Shown: one piece after another, positions 34,349 to 44,457 of the stretch
Numbering within the stretch: position 1 is the first letter of the stretch
How the letters are laid out: each line of letters opens with the position of its first letter
Assembly: GCF_002557795.1 (NCBI RefSeq)
Contig: NZ_CP023777.1
Location: forward strand, 558,001 to 622,000
Direction of reading: 5' to 3'
Source: Chitinophaga caeni
Lineage (GTDB): Bacteria > Bacteroidota > Bacteroidia > Chitinophagales > Chitinophagaceae
DNA: 64,000 bases
The notes under the pieces: generated by a model
What the model was told of the DNA's origin: nothing
Seen by the model: only the letters and a program-made list of their open reading frames with translations
The model's database searches: none
Translations under genes and position numbers: made by a program

Positions 34349-36100
34349 TTACTCTTTTACGAGTGCGATTTTCAACTCATCTAATTGATTCTGATCGATT
34401 TCGCTCGGTGCATCCAGCATCACGTCCCTACCGGAATTATTTTTAGGGAAGGCGATAAAATCGCGGATGCTTTCACTGCCACCCAACAGGGCACAGAGCC
34501 TGTCAAAGCCAAAGGCAATACCACCGTGCGGCGGTGCGCCAAATTCGAAGGCGCCCAATAAGAAACCGAACTTATGTTGCGATTCTTCTTCGCTCATTCC
34601 CAAGGCTTTAAACATTTGTTCCTGTAATTCACGTTGGAAAATACGGATAGAACCGCCGCCGATTTCGGTACCGTTCAACACGATATCGTAAGCATTAGCC
34701 TTGATATTGCCATATTGGCTTGTATCAGCTAATAACCCGATATGTTCCGGTTTTGGAGAAGTAAAAGGATGGTGCCTGGCAAACCAACGGTTTTCTTCTT
34801 CGGAGAATTCGAACAGCGGGAAATCCATCACCCATAAGAATTTAAATTCTTCTTTATTCCTCAGGCCCAAGCGTTCGCCCATTTCTAAGCGTAGTTCGCT
34901 CATCGCTTTGCGCGTTTTTTCCTCTTTCCCGGCCAACACGAGGATCAAGTCGCCCGGTTCTGCCTGGCATTGGTCCGCGAAACCTTTCAATTTACTTTCA
35001 TCGAAGAATTTATCCACGGAGCTTTTCAGCGAGCCATCGGTATTATATTTAATATAGATCAGGCCCGTCATGCCGATTTGCGGACGTTTCACCCAATCGG
35101 TTAACTCGTCCAGTTGCTTACGGGTATATTCAGCGCAACCTTTTGCATTGATAGCCACCACTAAACCGGCATCGTCAAAAACTTTGAAACCATTACCTTG
35201 CGCAGCTCCCGTAAGGTCTACAAGTTTCATTTCAAAGCGGATATCCGGTTTATCATTACCATAATACTTCATGGCATCATCCCAAGTCATACGCGGGAAA
35301 GCGCCATCAAGTTCTTTTCCCTTGATATCTTTAAAGATATACTTGGTCATGGCCTCGAAAGTTTGTAAAATATCCTCCTGTTCAACGAAGCTCATCTCGC
35401 AATCGATCTGGGTAAACTCCGGCTGGCGATCCGCCCTAAGATCCTCATCCCTAAAGCATTTTACGATTTGGTAGTAACGGTCGTAACCACTCATCATCAA
35501 TAATTGCTTAAATGTTTGCGGCGATTGCGGCAGCGCGTAGAACTCGTTCGGGTTCATGCGGCTGGGCACCACGAAATCGCGGGCGCCTTCCGGTGTCGAT
35601 TTGATCAGGAAAGGCGTTTCTATATCCATGAAACCTTGGCTGTCCAAGAAATTACGGGCAGCGCGGTTTACTTTATAACGAAGTTCCAAGTTCTGTTTTA
35701 CGGCGTTACGGCGTAAATCGAGGTAACGGTATTTCATCCTCAGCTCATCTCCCCCATCCGTATCATCTTGTATGGTAAAAGGAGGTGTTTTCGAGGCATT
35801 GAGTATAGCAAATTCGGAAACCGTGATTTCCACATCCCCGGTTGGGATGTTTTTATTCTTGCTGGAACGTTCCGTTACTGTTCCTTTAGCTTGAATAACG
35901 AACTCGCGACCCAGCGGGGTTTCATCCAGTTGGGCATTCAGGTTTTCACCCAGTAATAATTGCGTAATACCGTATCGATCCCTAAGATCGATAAAAGTAA
36001 TACTACCGAATTTTCTCACAGTTTGCACCCAACCACTCAAAGTTACGGGCTGGCCAACATGTTCCATGCGTAATTCACCGCAGGTGTGCGTTCTATACAT
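34349..36100 (-). CDS. aspS: aspartyl-tRNA synthetase
   Basis: 583 residues, bacterial type. The N-terminal OB-fold anticodon domain ([39 protein letters not shown]) is followed by class II motif 1, motif 2 ([18 protein letters not shown]), the bacterial GAD insertion domain and motif 3 ([15 protein letters not shown]). It charges tRNA-Asp. The gene is upstream of the hairpin 34301-34329 and has a TAnnTTTG box 67-74 bp before the ATG. Confidence 0.97.
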   Translation of the reverse strand: MYRTHTCGELRMEHVGQPVTLSGWVQTVRKFGSITFIDLRDRYGITQLLLGENLNAQLDETPLGREFVIQAKGTVTERSSKNKNIPTGDVEITVSEFAILNASKTPPFTIQDDTDGGDELRMKYRYLDLRRNAVKQNLELRYKVNRAARNFLDSQGFMDIETPFLIKSTPEGARDFVVPSRMNPNEFYALPQSPQTFKQLLMMSGYDRYYQIVKCFRDEDLRADRQPEFTQIDCEMSFVEQEDILQTFEAMTKYIFKDIKGKELDGAFPRMTWDDAMKYYGNDKPDIRFEMKLVDLTGAAQGNGFKVFDDAGLVVAINAKGCAEYTRKQLDELTDWVKRPQIGMTGLIYIKYNTDGSLKSSVDKFFDESKLKGFADQCQAEPGDLILVLAGKEEKTRKAMSELRLEMGERLGLRNKEEFKFLWVMDFPLFEFSEEENRWFARHHPFTSPKPEHIGLLADTSQYGNIKANAYDIVLNGTEIGGGSIRIFQRELQEQMFKALGMSEEESQHKFGFLLGAFEFGAPPHGGIAFGFDRLCALLGGSESIRDFIAFPKNNSGRDVMLDAPSEIDQNQLDELKIALVKE

Positions 36101-36166
36101 AATTCTAAAAAATTAAATATCCTATCCTGCTATCACAAGTCAATCTAGCTTGTTCGAGGCGGGGCT

Positions 36167-36174
36167 CAAAGATA
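36167..36174 (-). promoter_or_regulatory. -7 box (TATCTTTG) upstream of aspS
   Basis: Exact TAnnTTTG match on the minus strand between the oxidoreductase stop (36194) and the aspS start (36100). No TTG at -33; the box alone suggests aspS has its own promoter. Confidence 0.45.
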
Positions 36175-36193
36175 CGTTTTGATGTTTTATGTT

Positions 36194-37225
36194 TTAATTA
36201 AAATATCTGTTAAGATCCATTTCCGGGTCGATTGAAGGCACTTCTCCTTCCATGAACTTAACCAGGTTCAAAGCAGCGAACGGCGCGAGCGAGCTGCCCT
36301 TGGTACCGAGACCATTACAATGGTACACGTTCCCGAAGCGGGGATCTTTCCCGACCACGGGCCTTCGATCTACGGTGGTGGCCCTTACCCCGGCAATGAC
36401 ATCCACTGTTTTAAAAGGCAAGCTGATCAATGATTTAAGTTGATCTTCCAATTCATCCTTAGCGGCAGTTGTAGGTTTATCATGCTCAAATTCACGTTGC
36501 AATGTGGCCCCGTACCAATAGCGGCCTTTACCAAGCGGTACCAGGCTATTGGTTTTCTTAACGATATTATTCCCTTCCCATCCCGGGATTTCAACAATAA
36601 TCGCTTCTCCTTTCGCAGGTACGACACCGGGTAAAACAAATTTTTCGCATTGATGGGCGCCATCGCAAAACACGATCGCCTTGGCACTAAAATCACCGAA
36701 CTGAACATTCTTTCCGTCAACTTTCAAATCTGCCTCCCCGAGGGTATCCTGAACCAGCGCTTTTTTCTTGATCAACAGGTTCCTAAAAACGCTGAGTAAA
36801 GCAAAAATGTTTACGTGCGCCCCCTTGATCCAACCGGCACCGAGCGGTTGACCAATGTCTTGATACAATGTACCTTCATGCGGCTTCAAATAGGGGTTCC
36901 CGCTGTTTAACTGGGAAAGAAAAGCCTCTTTCATCTGTTCCGAAGGCCAAACCGAGTAGATATCCGTTTCTTTAAAAACGGGATGCGGTAAAAATTCTTC
37001 CATTTGGGCGTAAACATCTTTCGCGGTTTGGAATACTTCGTCAAATTTCCAAGCTAGGGCAAACCTTCTTCCCGACACCGGGTTAATAATTCCGGCAGCA
37101 GCCATGGAAGCGGCATAGGGCAAACCTTTATCGATCACTAATACATGGCAACCTTTCTGTATTAACTGCCAGGCCGTATGTGTACCCGATAAACCTTGTC
37201 CAACAATGATGTAGTCGTACTGCAT
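36194..37225 (-). CDS. FAD-dependent oxidoreductase (DAO family)
   Basis: 343 residues. The dinucleotide-binding motif is YDYIIVGQGLSGTHTAWQL at the N-terminus (GxGxxG), followed by VLVIDKG and the AAAGIINPVSGRRFALAW segment typical of D-amino-acid-oxidase/DadA-like flavoproteins. The C-terminus carries RATTVDRRPVVGKDP and GLGTKGSSLAPFAAL, which bind FAD. Substrate is unknown. It lies 93 bp before aspS in the same direction. No signal peptide is present, so it is cytoplasmic. Confidence 0.88.
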   Translation of the reverse strand: MQYDYIIVGQGLSGTHTAWQLIQKGCHVLVIDKGLPYAASMAAAGIINPVSGRRFALAWKFDEVFQTAKDVYAQMEEFLPHPVFKETDIYSVWPSEQMKEAFLSQLNSGNPYLKPHEGTLYQDIGQPLGAGWIKGAHVNIFALLSVFRNLLIKKKALVQDTLGEADLKVDGKNVQFGDFSAKAIVFCDGAHQCEKFVLPGVVPAKGEAIIVEIPGWEGNNIVKKTNSLVPLGKGRYWYGATLQREFEHDKPTTAAKDELEDQLKSLISLPFKTVDVIAGVRATTVDRRPVVGKDPRFGNVYHCNGLGTKGSSLAPFAALNLVKFMEGEVPSIDPEMDLNRYFN

Positions 37226-37257
37226 GATCAGGAGGTTTTTTAGTTCGTAAATAGGAT

Positions 37258-37290
37258 ATAAAAAGAACGCTACCCGTAAGAGCAGCGTTC
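37258..37290 (-). terminator. intrinsic terminator after the malic enzyme gene
   Basis: 7-bp stem (GAACGCT 37265-37271, AGCGTTC 37284-37290) followed in the minus direction by a TTCTTTTTAT run, 25 bp past the maeB stop. Confidence 0.8.
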
Positions 37291-37314
37291 AATTATACGG
37301 TATCAATAATTGAT

Positions 37315-39627
37315 CTACTTCTTACCTTTCTTTTTCAATGCATCGTGTTTGGCGATACATTTAGTTTGAGCATCTACTACCGAGATTAATACCATGTTCA
37401 CGATTTGGCGAACGGTAGAACCGAGTTGCAATATATGCACCGGTTTTTTCATCCCCAAAAGTACCGGCCCGATGGCATCGAACCCGGCAACTTGTTGCAA
37501 CAGGTTATAAGCAATATTTCCCGCGGCAAGGTTCGGGAAAATCAAGGTATTCACATCACCGCCTTCTATTAATTCGCAGAAAGGATAATTATCTTTCATC
37601 AATTCTTTATCGAAAGCGAGCGCGGCCTGCATTTCTCCATCAACCTGTAAGCTCGGATCCATTTGCTTCACGAGCTCCCTTGCCTTGGCCATCGTTTGCG
37701 CTTCCGGGCTCTGGCTTGAGCCGAAGTTAGAATACGACAACATGGCAATTCTCGGCGTAATATTAAATTGGCGAACTTCTTTTGCCACCATGAGGGTGAT
37801 CTCGGCAATCTCTTCGGCGGTTGGATTAAAGTTCACTGTTGTATCAGCTAAGAATAAAGGACCGCGTTTTGTTTGGATGATATACATTCCCGCCACGCGC
37901 TTAGCGCCTTCTTCCATCCCTATGACCTGCAAAGCCGGGCGGATCGTATCGGGATATTTCCTTGTTAAGCCCGAAATTAACGCATCTGCCTCACCGGTTT
38001 CCACCATCATGCAACCGAAATAGTTTCTTTCGCGCATGATCTTCTTAGCTTCATACAAGTTAAAACCTTTCCGCTTACGTTTCTCAAAAAATAATTGACC
38101 GAAATAATGCCTTTTATCGTGCATCTCGTCGCTTTTCGGATCAATGATCTCGATGCCGTCGATTTCAATGCTATTTTCTTGTGCAAGTTTTTGAATCCTG
38201 GCCTCCGTTCCCAGCAAAATCGGGATGGCGATACCTTCATCTTTCACCACCTGGGCCGCTTTCAATATTTTCACGTTATCAGCTTCGCTGAACACAACCC
38301 TGCGCGGATCTTTACGTGCCTTGGAACCGATGACGCGGAAGAGTTGGTTATCAAGCCCCAAGCGCTTGTTTAATTCTTCGCGGTAAGCATCCCATTCCAC
38401 GATCGGGGAAGTAGCTACACCGCTGTCCATTGCCGCTTTGGCCACCGCGGGGGCAACCGTGCTCAGCAAACGTGGATCCAAGGGTTTAGGGATGATGTAA
38501 TGCGGACCGAAAACCAGGTTGCGTTCCCCGTAAGCGAGGTTAACGATATCCGGAACGGGGGTCTTCGCCAATTCGGCTAAAGCCCTTACAGCTGCAAGTT
38601 TCATCTCCTCGTTAATTTGCGTAGCACGAACATCCAACGCACCGCGGAAGATATAAGGGAAACCCAATACATTGTTTACCTGGTTAGGATAATCAGTTCT
38701 ACCGGTAGCCATGATGACATCCGGGCGGGCGCCGGTAGCGGCCTCGTAAGTAATTTCGGGGTCAGGATTTGCCATGGCGAATACAACCGGGTTTTTCGCC
38801 ATACTTTTGACCATCTCCGGCGCAACCACGTTACCAACCGATAACCCTATAAAAACATCCGCACCTTTCATGGCCTCGGCAAGCGTACTTACCTTGGAAG
38901 AAGTGGCGAACAATTTCTTCATATCATCTAAATCCGTACGGGATTTATTCAGCACGCCATCTTTATCAAACAGCGTAAAGTTTTCGTACTTGGCACCTAG
39001 GGCCACGTATAATTTAACGCAAGCCATGGCAGCAGCGCCGGCGCCATTTACCACGAAACGAACTTTATCGATCCTTTTCTTCACCAATTCCAGTGCATTG
39101 AGCAATGCAGCGCCGGAGATAATGGCCGTACCGTGCTGATCATCATGCATCACGGGGATGCGGAGTTCATTTTTAAGCCTTTCTTCAATGGCGAAGCATT
39201 CCGGGCTCTTGATATCTTCGAGATTGATGCCGCCGAAAGAAGGTTCCATGGCTTTCACCACTTTTACGAACTCGTCTACATCCTTGGTATTTAGTTCGAT
39301 GTCGAATACATCTATATCGGCAAATATCTTGAACAATACACCTTTTCCTTCCATCACGGGTTTGCTGGCTTCGGGACCGATATCTCCCAGGCCTAGTACG
39401 GCGGTACCGTTACTGATGACTGCCACCAGGTTACCTTTGGCAGTATATTTATAAACATTTTCTACGTCTTTCTTGATTTCTTTACAAGGCTCAGCCACAC
39501 CGGGAGAGTAAGCAAGGGAGAGATCCCATTGCGTCTTTGAGTCTTTGGTGGGAATCACTTCGATCTTACCAGGTCTGCCCTGGGAATGATAGTCTAGTGC
39601 GTCTTGCTTATTCAGTTTTCTAGCCAT
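37315..39627 (-). CDS. maeB: NADP-dependent malic enzyme fused to a phosphotransacetylase-like domain
   Basis: 770 residues, the length of MaeB-type hybrid enzymes. The malic enzyme part (about 1-430) includes [15 protein letters not shown], the metal-binding [21 protein letters not shown] and the nucleotide-binding [15 protein letters not shown]. The C-terminal 330 residues resemble phosphate acetyltransferase ([48 protein letters not shown]) and in this class regulate the enzyme, often through acetyl-CoA, rather than catalyse acetyl transfer. It converts malate to pyruvate with NADPH formation. The gene stands alone between hairpins. Confidence 0.95.
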   Translation of the reverse strand: MARKLNKQDALDYHSQGRPGKIEVIPTKDSKTQWDLSLAYSPGVAEPCKEIKKDVENVYKYTAKGNLVAVISNGTAVLGLGDIGPEASKPVMEGKGVLFKIFADIDVFDIELNTKDVDEFVKVVKAMEPSFGGINLEDIKSPECFAIEERLKNELRIPVMHDDQHGTAIISGAALLNALELVKKRIDKVRFVVNGAGAAAMACVKLYVALGAKYENFTLFDKDGVLNKSRTDLDDMKKLFATSSKVSTLAEAMKGADVFIGLSVGNVVAPEMVKSMAKNPVVFAMANPDPEITYEAATGARPDVIMATGRTDYPNQVNNVLGFPYIFRGALDVRATQINEEMKLAAVRALAELAKTPVPDIVNLAYGERNLVFGPHYIIPKPLDPRLLSTVAPAVAKAAMDSGVATSPIVEWDAYREELNKRLGLDNQLFRVIGSKARKDPRRVVFSEADNVKILKAAQVVKDEGIAIPILLGTEARIQKLAQENSIEIDGIEIIDPKSDEMHDKRHYFGQLFFEKRKRKGFNLYEAKKIMRERNYFGCMMVETGEADALISGLTRKYPDTIRPALQVIGMEEGAKRVAGMYIIQTKRGPLFLADTTVNFNPTAEEIAEITLMVAKEVRQFNITPRIAMLSYSNFGSSQSPEAQTMAKARELVKQMDPSLQVDGEMQAALAFDKELMKDNYPFCELIEGGDVNTLIFPNLAAGNIAYNLLQQVAGFDAIGPVLLGMKKPVHILQLGSTVRQIVNMVLISVVDAQTKCIAKHDALKKKGKK

Positions 39628-39741
39628 ACAAGATTGTTATTGGGCGTGCAATATACAAACTATCACATGAACAGCCTTAAATCTGCATCCCGTATTCGCA
39701 ATATTTATTTACTTTTACGGCATTAAACATGCCGAATTATT

Positions 39742-40191
39742 ATGATACAACGTATTCAAAGTCTTTATCTTCTGATGGCAGCCGCCTGCGGTGTAGCCAC
39801 CTGGTTTTTTGACATTTGGAAAGGCACCTTTGGTACCGCCCCGAATGCAGATACCACGCGGGTTAATGCCCAATCGAATTTTGCATTGTTTGTATTGTAC
39901 ATGCTAATCGTGGCATTGGCTGCGGTTTGCATCTTCTTATATAAAAATAGGAAACTCCAGTTCAAATTAACAGTAATTAATATATTATTATCGATCGGGG
40001 CGCTAGTGTTGCAATATTTTGTCGTGCAAAACTACGAGAACAGCATGCAGGAGAAAGGTATGATCTTGCAAAAATCAACTTATTTGCCGGCAGCATTTTT
40101 GCCTATCATGTTAATTATTTTGCTGATTTTAGCCGCGAGAGGGATTTATAAAGATGAAAAATTGATTAAATCACTGGATAGATTGCGGTGA
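39742..40191 (+). CDS. DUF4293 family membrane protein
   Basis: 149 residues, four hydrophobic segments (about 7-24, 48-68, 75-95, 115-135). The start MIQRIQSLYLLMAAACG is the hallmark of the Bacteroidota DUF4293 family. Function unknown. It is transcribed divergently from maeB and runs toward the second uvrA, with the 42-bp palindrome beginning 1 bp after its stop codon. Confidence 0.85.
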   Translation: MIQRIQSLYLLMAAACGVATWFFDIWKGTFGTAPNADTTRVNAQSNFALFVLYMLIVALAAVCIFLYKNRKLQFKLTVINILLSIGALVLQYFVVQNYENSMQEKGMILQKSTYLPAAFLPIMLIILLILAARGIYKDEKLIKSLDRLR

Positions 40192-40192
40192 C

Positions 40193-40234
40193 AATCCCTG
40201 CGGGTCGGGCTCGCGAGCCCGACCCGCAGGGATT
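40193..40234. repeat. perfect 42-bp palindrome between convergent genes
   Basis: 21 bp + 21 bp without a loop or mismatch (left arm 40193-40213, right arm 40214-40234), GC-rich at its centre (GGGCTCGCGAGCCC) in AT-rich surroundings. It begins right after the DUF4293 stop and lies 38 bp before the uvrA copy 2 stop. As RNA it forms a very stable hairpin in both directions and could end both transcripts; it has no T-tract. Confidence 0.85.
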
Positions 40235-40271
40235 CCTAGGGGGAGTATTTCCTTAGAGAGATCATTTCCGG

Positions 40272-43097
40272 TTATTGTTGTACCAAAAATTTCCCTGTAT
40301 AAGACTGTTTTTCCTTCGATATCCCGCTAGGAATACCGGTATACAATAAATTTCCGCCACCTTCACCACCTTCAGGACCAAGATCGATCAGCCAATCGGC
40401 GCTTTTGATAACATCGGTATTATGTTCAATCACCAACACGGTATGACCTTGCTCAATTAGCGCATTAAAAGAGGCTAATAATTTCTTGATATCATGGAAA
40501 TGCAAACCGGTAGTGGGTTCATCAAATATGAAAAGAATCTGGCCTTGAGCGCGACCTTTACCAAGGAATGAAGCTAATTTCACCCGTTGCGCCTCACCGC
40601 CGCTTAATGTATCGGAAGACTGTCCTAACTTGACATAACCTAAACCTACATCACTTAAGGGACGGATTTTATTCACGACATCTTTCTCGTCCTTGAAAAA
40701 TTCGATGGCTTCATCAACCCCCATCTCCAGTACATCGAATATATTTTTCCCCTTGTACATCACTTCCAGCACCTCTTCCTTGAAGCGTTTTCCACCGCAA
40801 GTTTCACATACGAGGTGAACATCGGCCAAAAACTGCATTTCCACCACCACTTCTCCTTCTCCTTTACAGGAATCGCATCTCCCGCCATCCACGTTAAAAG
40901 AAAAATGTTTCGGGGTAAAACCGCGCATTTTACTAAGGGCTTGCTTCGAGAATAAATCCCTTATTTCATCGTATGCCTTGATATAAGTTACCGGGTTGGA
41001 ACGCGAGGACTTACCGATAGGATTTTGATCTATCAACTCGATTTGCGTAATGTCATCAACGTTTCCTGATATAGTTCTATGCCGCCCAACTTTATCAGAA
41101 AACTCACCTTTCAATTTCATCAGCGCAGGATAAAGGATTTGCTTGACGAGGGTTGTTTTACCGGAACCGCTGACCCCGCTTATAACGGTAAGTACGCCCA
41201 GGGGAAATTCGACATCAATATTCTTTAAGTTATGCTGCCTGGCGCCTTCCACCTTGATCGACTTTTTCCATTTGCGGATTTGTTTAGGCGGATCGATGCG
41301 TAAAGTACCATTCAAGTAATTACCGGTCAAACTTTTCGGATCTTCCAGTATTTCATCGTAGGTTCCGGCAAAGATCACTTCACCGCCTAAATGGCTGGCA
41401 AGCGGCCCCATATCGATAATGTAATCGGCCTCCTTCATCATCAATTCATCATGTTCCACGACTACCACGGTATTCCCCAGGTCCCTCAATTCTTTCAATA
41501 CACCGATCAGCCGATCAGTATCCCTCGCATGCAGGCCAATGCTCGGTTCATCTAAAATGTATAAAGAGTTGGTAAGATTGCTACCCAGGGTGCGGGTCAG
41601 TTGAATCCGTTGGCTTTCACCACCACTGAGCGTATTGGCGACCCGGTTCAAAGTAAGATAACCTAAACCTACATCCAATAAAGTTTTCAGGCGATGATTC
41701 ACTTCGATCATGATCCTTTTAGAAACCTGTTGTTGATATTCATCCAGTTCGAGATGATCGAACCAATCCTTCAATTTATCGATCGGCATGTCAACCAATT
41801 CAGCGATATTTTTACCCCCAACTTTTACATACAAAGCTTCCTGCCTTAACCTGCCGCCGTTGCACGTTGGGCAAACGGTGCGCCCACGGTAGCGGGAGAG
41901 CATGACACGGTAATGCACCTTGTAAAGATTCTGTTCCACCATGCGGAAAAAATCATCGATCCCTTCCACGTATTCATTTCCCTTCCACAAGCTACGGTAC
42001 TGCTCATCAGAAAGATCCGCGATCGGCTTGTGCACAGGGAAATTAAATTTCTTGGCCACCCTGATAAACTGATCCTTCCAGGCACTCATTTTTTCACCGC
42101 GCCAAGGAGCCACCGCATTTTCATAAAGGCTTAACCTTTTATCCGGGATTACCAGGTCCTCATCAATTCCGAGTACTTGGCCGAAGCCCTCGCAAGTGGG
42201 GCAAGCGCCGTAAGGATTATTAAAAGAAAACAAGTTCGGAACCGGTTCCTCGAACTGCATGCCATCGAGTTCAAACCTGTTGGAGAACGCTTGTAATTTC
42301 GAGCCATCCAACTCCAGGATACAATCCCCTTCACTTTCATAAAACGCAGTTTGCACACTATCCGCGATCCGGTGCAAATCATCCTCTTCAAACTCTTTCG
42401 CCACGATACGATCTACGAGCACGTAAGCATCTTTCGGTATTTTGGGCTTTTTCTCTTCCAACAATTCCTCGATACGGGTAGGTTTCCCGTCGCCCGCATC
42501 CATAAAATACATCCTGGAGAACCCCTTCTGCATCAGGATGTTTAATTCCTCCTTGGCATCCCTCTTGGCATGTTGTTTAAAAGGCACCAGGATCAAGACT
42601 TTCGTTCCATGCTTCAGCTTGGTGATAAAATCTACCACATCGGCCACTTCGTTTTTCTTAACAAGCTTGCCGGAAACAGGGGAATACGTTCTACCTGCCC
42701 TTGCAAAAAGCAAGCGTAAATAATCATATATTTCAGTCATGGAGCCCACGGTGGAACGCGGGGTACGGGTAATTACTTTCTGCTCGATGGCGATGGCAGG
42801 ACAAATACCCTTGATGTAATCCACATCGGGTTTGTTCATACGCATCAAGAATTGCCGGGCATAAGCGCTGAGACTTTCGGCGTAGCGGCGTTGCCCTTCG
42901 GCATAAAGAGTGTCCATGGTGAGGGAAGATTTTCCCGAACCGGAAACACCGGTAACTACGACTAACTTTTCCCTTGGGATGGCGACGGTAACATCTTTCA
43001 AATTATGTACGCGGGCGCCTTTTATGAGGATATGGTCCTGGGTATCAACAACATTTGCAGGAGCCTTCTTTTTCACTTTCGTTGCTTTTGTAGCCAT
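40272..43097 (-). CDS. excinuclease ABC subunit A (UvrA), copy 2
   Basis: 941 residues with both ABC domains intact: Walker A GVSGSGKSSL and GVSGSGKTTL, signatures TLSGGESQRIQL and TLSGGEAQRVKLA, Walker B LYILDEPSIGL and LFIFDEPTTGL. Zinc cysteines are kept (CPTCEGFG, CPTCNGGR, CDSCKGEG, CETCGGKR). The DNA-damage channel sequence around FNVDGGRCDSCKGEGEV is UvrA-like. It differs from copy 1 throughout, so it is an old paralogue. Bacteroidota often carry two UvrA proteins; whether this one works with UvrB is not known. A Lys/Ala-rich N-terminal tail (residues 1-15) is unusual. Confidence 0.93.
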   Translation of the reverse strand: MATKATKVKKKAPANVVDTQDHILIKGARVHNLKDVTVAIPREKLVVVTGVSGSGKSSLTMDTLYAEGQRRYAESLSAYARQFLMRMNKPDVDYIKGICPAIAIEQKVITRTPRSTVGSMTEIYDYLRLLFARAGRTYSPVSGKLVKKNEVADVVDFITKLKHGTKVLILVPFKQHAKRDAKEELNILMQKGFSRMYFMDAGDGKPTRIEELLEEKKPKIPKDAYVLVDRIVAKEFEEDDLHRIADSVQTAFYESEGDCILELDGSKLQAFSNRFELDGMQFEEPVPNLFSFNNPYGACPTCEGFGQVLGIDEDLVIPDKRLSLYENAVAPWRGEKMSAWKDQFIRVAKKFNFPVHKPIADLSDEQYRSLWKGNEYVEGIDDFFRMVEQNLYKVHYRVMLSRYRGRTVCPTCNGGRLRQEALYVKVGGKNIAELVDMPIDKLKDWFDHLELDEYQQQVSKRIMIEVNHRLKTLLDVGLGYLTLNRVANTLSGGESQRIQLTRTLGSNLTNSLYILDEPSIGLHARDTDRLIGVLKELRDLGNTVVVVEHDELMMKEADYIIDMGPLASHLGGEVIFAGTYDEILEDPKSLTGNYLNGTLRIDPPKQIRKWKKSIKVEGARQHNLKNIDVEFPLGVLTVISGVSGSGKTTLVKQILYPALMKLKGEFSDKVGRHRTISGNVDDITQIELIDQNPIGKSSRSNPVTYIKAYDEIRDLFSKQALSKMRGFTPKHFSFNVDGGRCDSCKGEGEVVVEMQFLADVHLVCETCGGKRFKEEVLEVMYKGKNIFDVLEMGVDEAIEFFKDEKDVVNKIRPLSDVGLGYVKLGQSSDTLSGGEAQRVKLASFLGKGRAQGQILFIFDEPTTGLHFHDIKKLLASFNALIEQGHTVLVIEHNTDVIKSADWLIDLGPEGGEGGGNLLYTGIPSGISKEKQSYTGKFLVQQ

Positions 43098-43213
43098 AAG
43101 ACAACAAATGTAAACAAAAGTTGCGTTCTCCCGAAAGCTGAAAATTCATTTTTGAGGGGGCATTGAATAACAGAAAATTAGCAAAAAATAGCCTGAAAAT
43201 ATTTAACAGTTCG

Positions 43214-43243
43214 TTGTTTTATTGAAGTATTCTATTATATTTG
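43214..43243 (+). promoter_or_regulatory. Bacteroidota-type promoter of the ECF sigma factor gene
   Basis: TTG at 43214-43216, a 19-bp spacer, and TATATTTG at 43236-43243 match the sigma-ABfr consensus TTG-N19-TAnnTTTG exactly. Transcription would start near 43250, leaving a leader of about 110 bases before the ATG at 43364. Confidence 0.75.
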
Positions 43244-43363
43244 CAATAACTGACTTTCAAATTTATTCTATTACCAAACACTACACCTTATTGCATAAAC
43301 TTCTACACGCTTAATAATCAGCCTACATACTGTTGATTTAATTTACTAACCTGTTTTGGTAGA

Positions 43364-43951
43364 ATGTCTATGCAAGTAATTAACAAACTCAACGACGAAG
43401 AATTGATCACGCTTTTCAAATCGGGGCATAACTCCGCTTTGGAAGAACTTGTTTACCGTCACAAGGACAAATTATTCACATCGATTATATTATTGGTCAA
43501 AGATCCTTTCTTAGCAGAGGATATTTTCCAGGATACCTTTATCAAGGTGATAGATACGATCCGCGCGGATCGTTACACCGAGAAAGGAAGGTTTTTACCT
43601 TGGGCGATGCGGATAGCACATAACTTGTGCGTGGATCATTTCCGTAAAATCAAGAGAACCCCGATCATCAAGACGAATGATGACAAAGATATTTTCAACG
43701 TATTGAGTTTTAGCGAGAAAAGCGCCGAAGAGCAAATGATCACCCGTCAAAGCCATGACCGGGTAAGGCAAATGCTCGATTTATTGCCGGAAGAGCAGCG
43801 CGAAGTAATCATTCTCAGGCATTACGCCGACTTAAGTTTCAAAGAAATTGCAGATCTTACGCAGGTAAGTATCAACACGGCATTAGGTCGGATGCGCTAC
43901 GGTTTAATAAACCTGCGCAAGATGATGACCGAGAAACATATTTGTTTGTAA
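43364..43951 (+). CDS. ECF-type RNA polymerase sigma factor
   Basis: 195 residues. Region 2 (ALEELVYRHKDKLFTSI, LVKDPFLAEDIFQDTFIKV, FLPWAMRIAHNLCVDHFRK) and region 4 (LPEEQREVIILRHYADLSFKEIADLTQVSINTALGRMRYGL, shown in part as its key helix SFKEIADLTQVSINTALGRM) are complete. No anti-sigma factor gene is adjacent, so its control is not of the usual gene-pair type; the promoter upstream is the housekeeping kind. Target genes cannot be inferred from this window. A strong hairpin terminator follows directly. Confidence 0.93.
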   Translation: MSMQVINKLNDEELITLFKSGHNSALEELVYRHKDKLFTSIILLVKDPFLAEDIFQDTFIKVIDTIRADRYTEKGRFLPWAMRIAHNLCVDHFRKIKRTPIIKTNDDKDIFNVLSFSEKSAEEQMITRQSHDRVRQMLDLLPEEQREVIILRHYADLSFKEIADLTQVSINTALGRMRYGLINLRKMMTEKHICL

Positions 43952-43973
43952 ACCCTTTTTTGCTTGCCATCGA

Positions 43974-44014
43974 CGGGCGGCCGTACGTAATGTGCGACCG
44001 CTCGTTTATTTTTT
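43974..44014 (+). terminator. intrinsic terminator after the ECF sigma gene
   Basis: 12-bp stem with three G-U pairs (43974-43985 with 43993-44004), 7-base loop and a TTTATTTTTT tail. Ends the sigma factor transcript 23 bp past the stop. Confidence 0.8.
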
Positions 44015-44215
44015 GCACAAATTAACGCTAGTGACGTAAAATTTGACGTAAGAGACACGCTTGAAATTTTTTCAATAATTGAAAAGTAGGTAGATTTGTT
44101 GAAGTTTGAAAATCAATTCAAATATTCTCAATATTCACTTCAGGACATGTTGGCCATTGTCATATATTGAATCCAATTCAGTATTTGACTTTTGTTCTAT
44201 ATAACAATATTTATT

Positions 44216-44419
44216 ATGCAATTTATTATAGAACTACTTAAGGCTTATCTCCAGTGGAGAAAAGAAGTTAAAAATGGAAATATTAACCCTAAACGCATCA
44301 AAATAACATTTAACGATCATGCCTATGTAGATGAAAAGTACCGCGAAGAAGAGAGGAAGGCAATGGCTAAGGAAGTTACTAGAATTTATCAAACGCTCAA
44401 GTATAAATCCTCGCATTAA
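44216..44419 (+). CDS. small AT-rich protein of unknown function
   Basis: 67 residues from the ATG at 44216 (an upstream TTG at 44192 would add 8). It is highly charged after a short hydrophobic N-terminus: MQFIIELLKAYLQWRKEV, then a Lys/Arg/Glu-rich C-terminal half. No family was recognised. It precedes an AT-rich orphan membrane protein gene by 38 bp on the same strand, so the two are probably one unit. The intergenic stretch upstream has the direct repeat TGACGTAA at 44032-44039 and 44044-44051. Confidence 0.5.
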   Translation: MQFIIELLKAYLQWRKEVKNGNINPKRIKITFNDHAYVDEKYREEERKAMAKEVTRIYQTLKYKSSH

Positions 44420-44457
44420 AAATAATTCACAATAATAATTTAAATTGTTAACCCGGT

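Noticed and set aside
37315..39627. Malic enzyme gene as a fusion error of two genes
   Set aside because: The malic enzyme plus phosphotransacetylase-like domain is the normal architecture of the MaeB class.
24593..43097. Second uvrA as an assembly duplication
   Set aside because: The two genes differ across their whole length and lie in different gene contexts.
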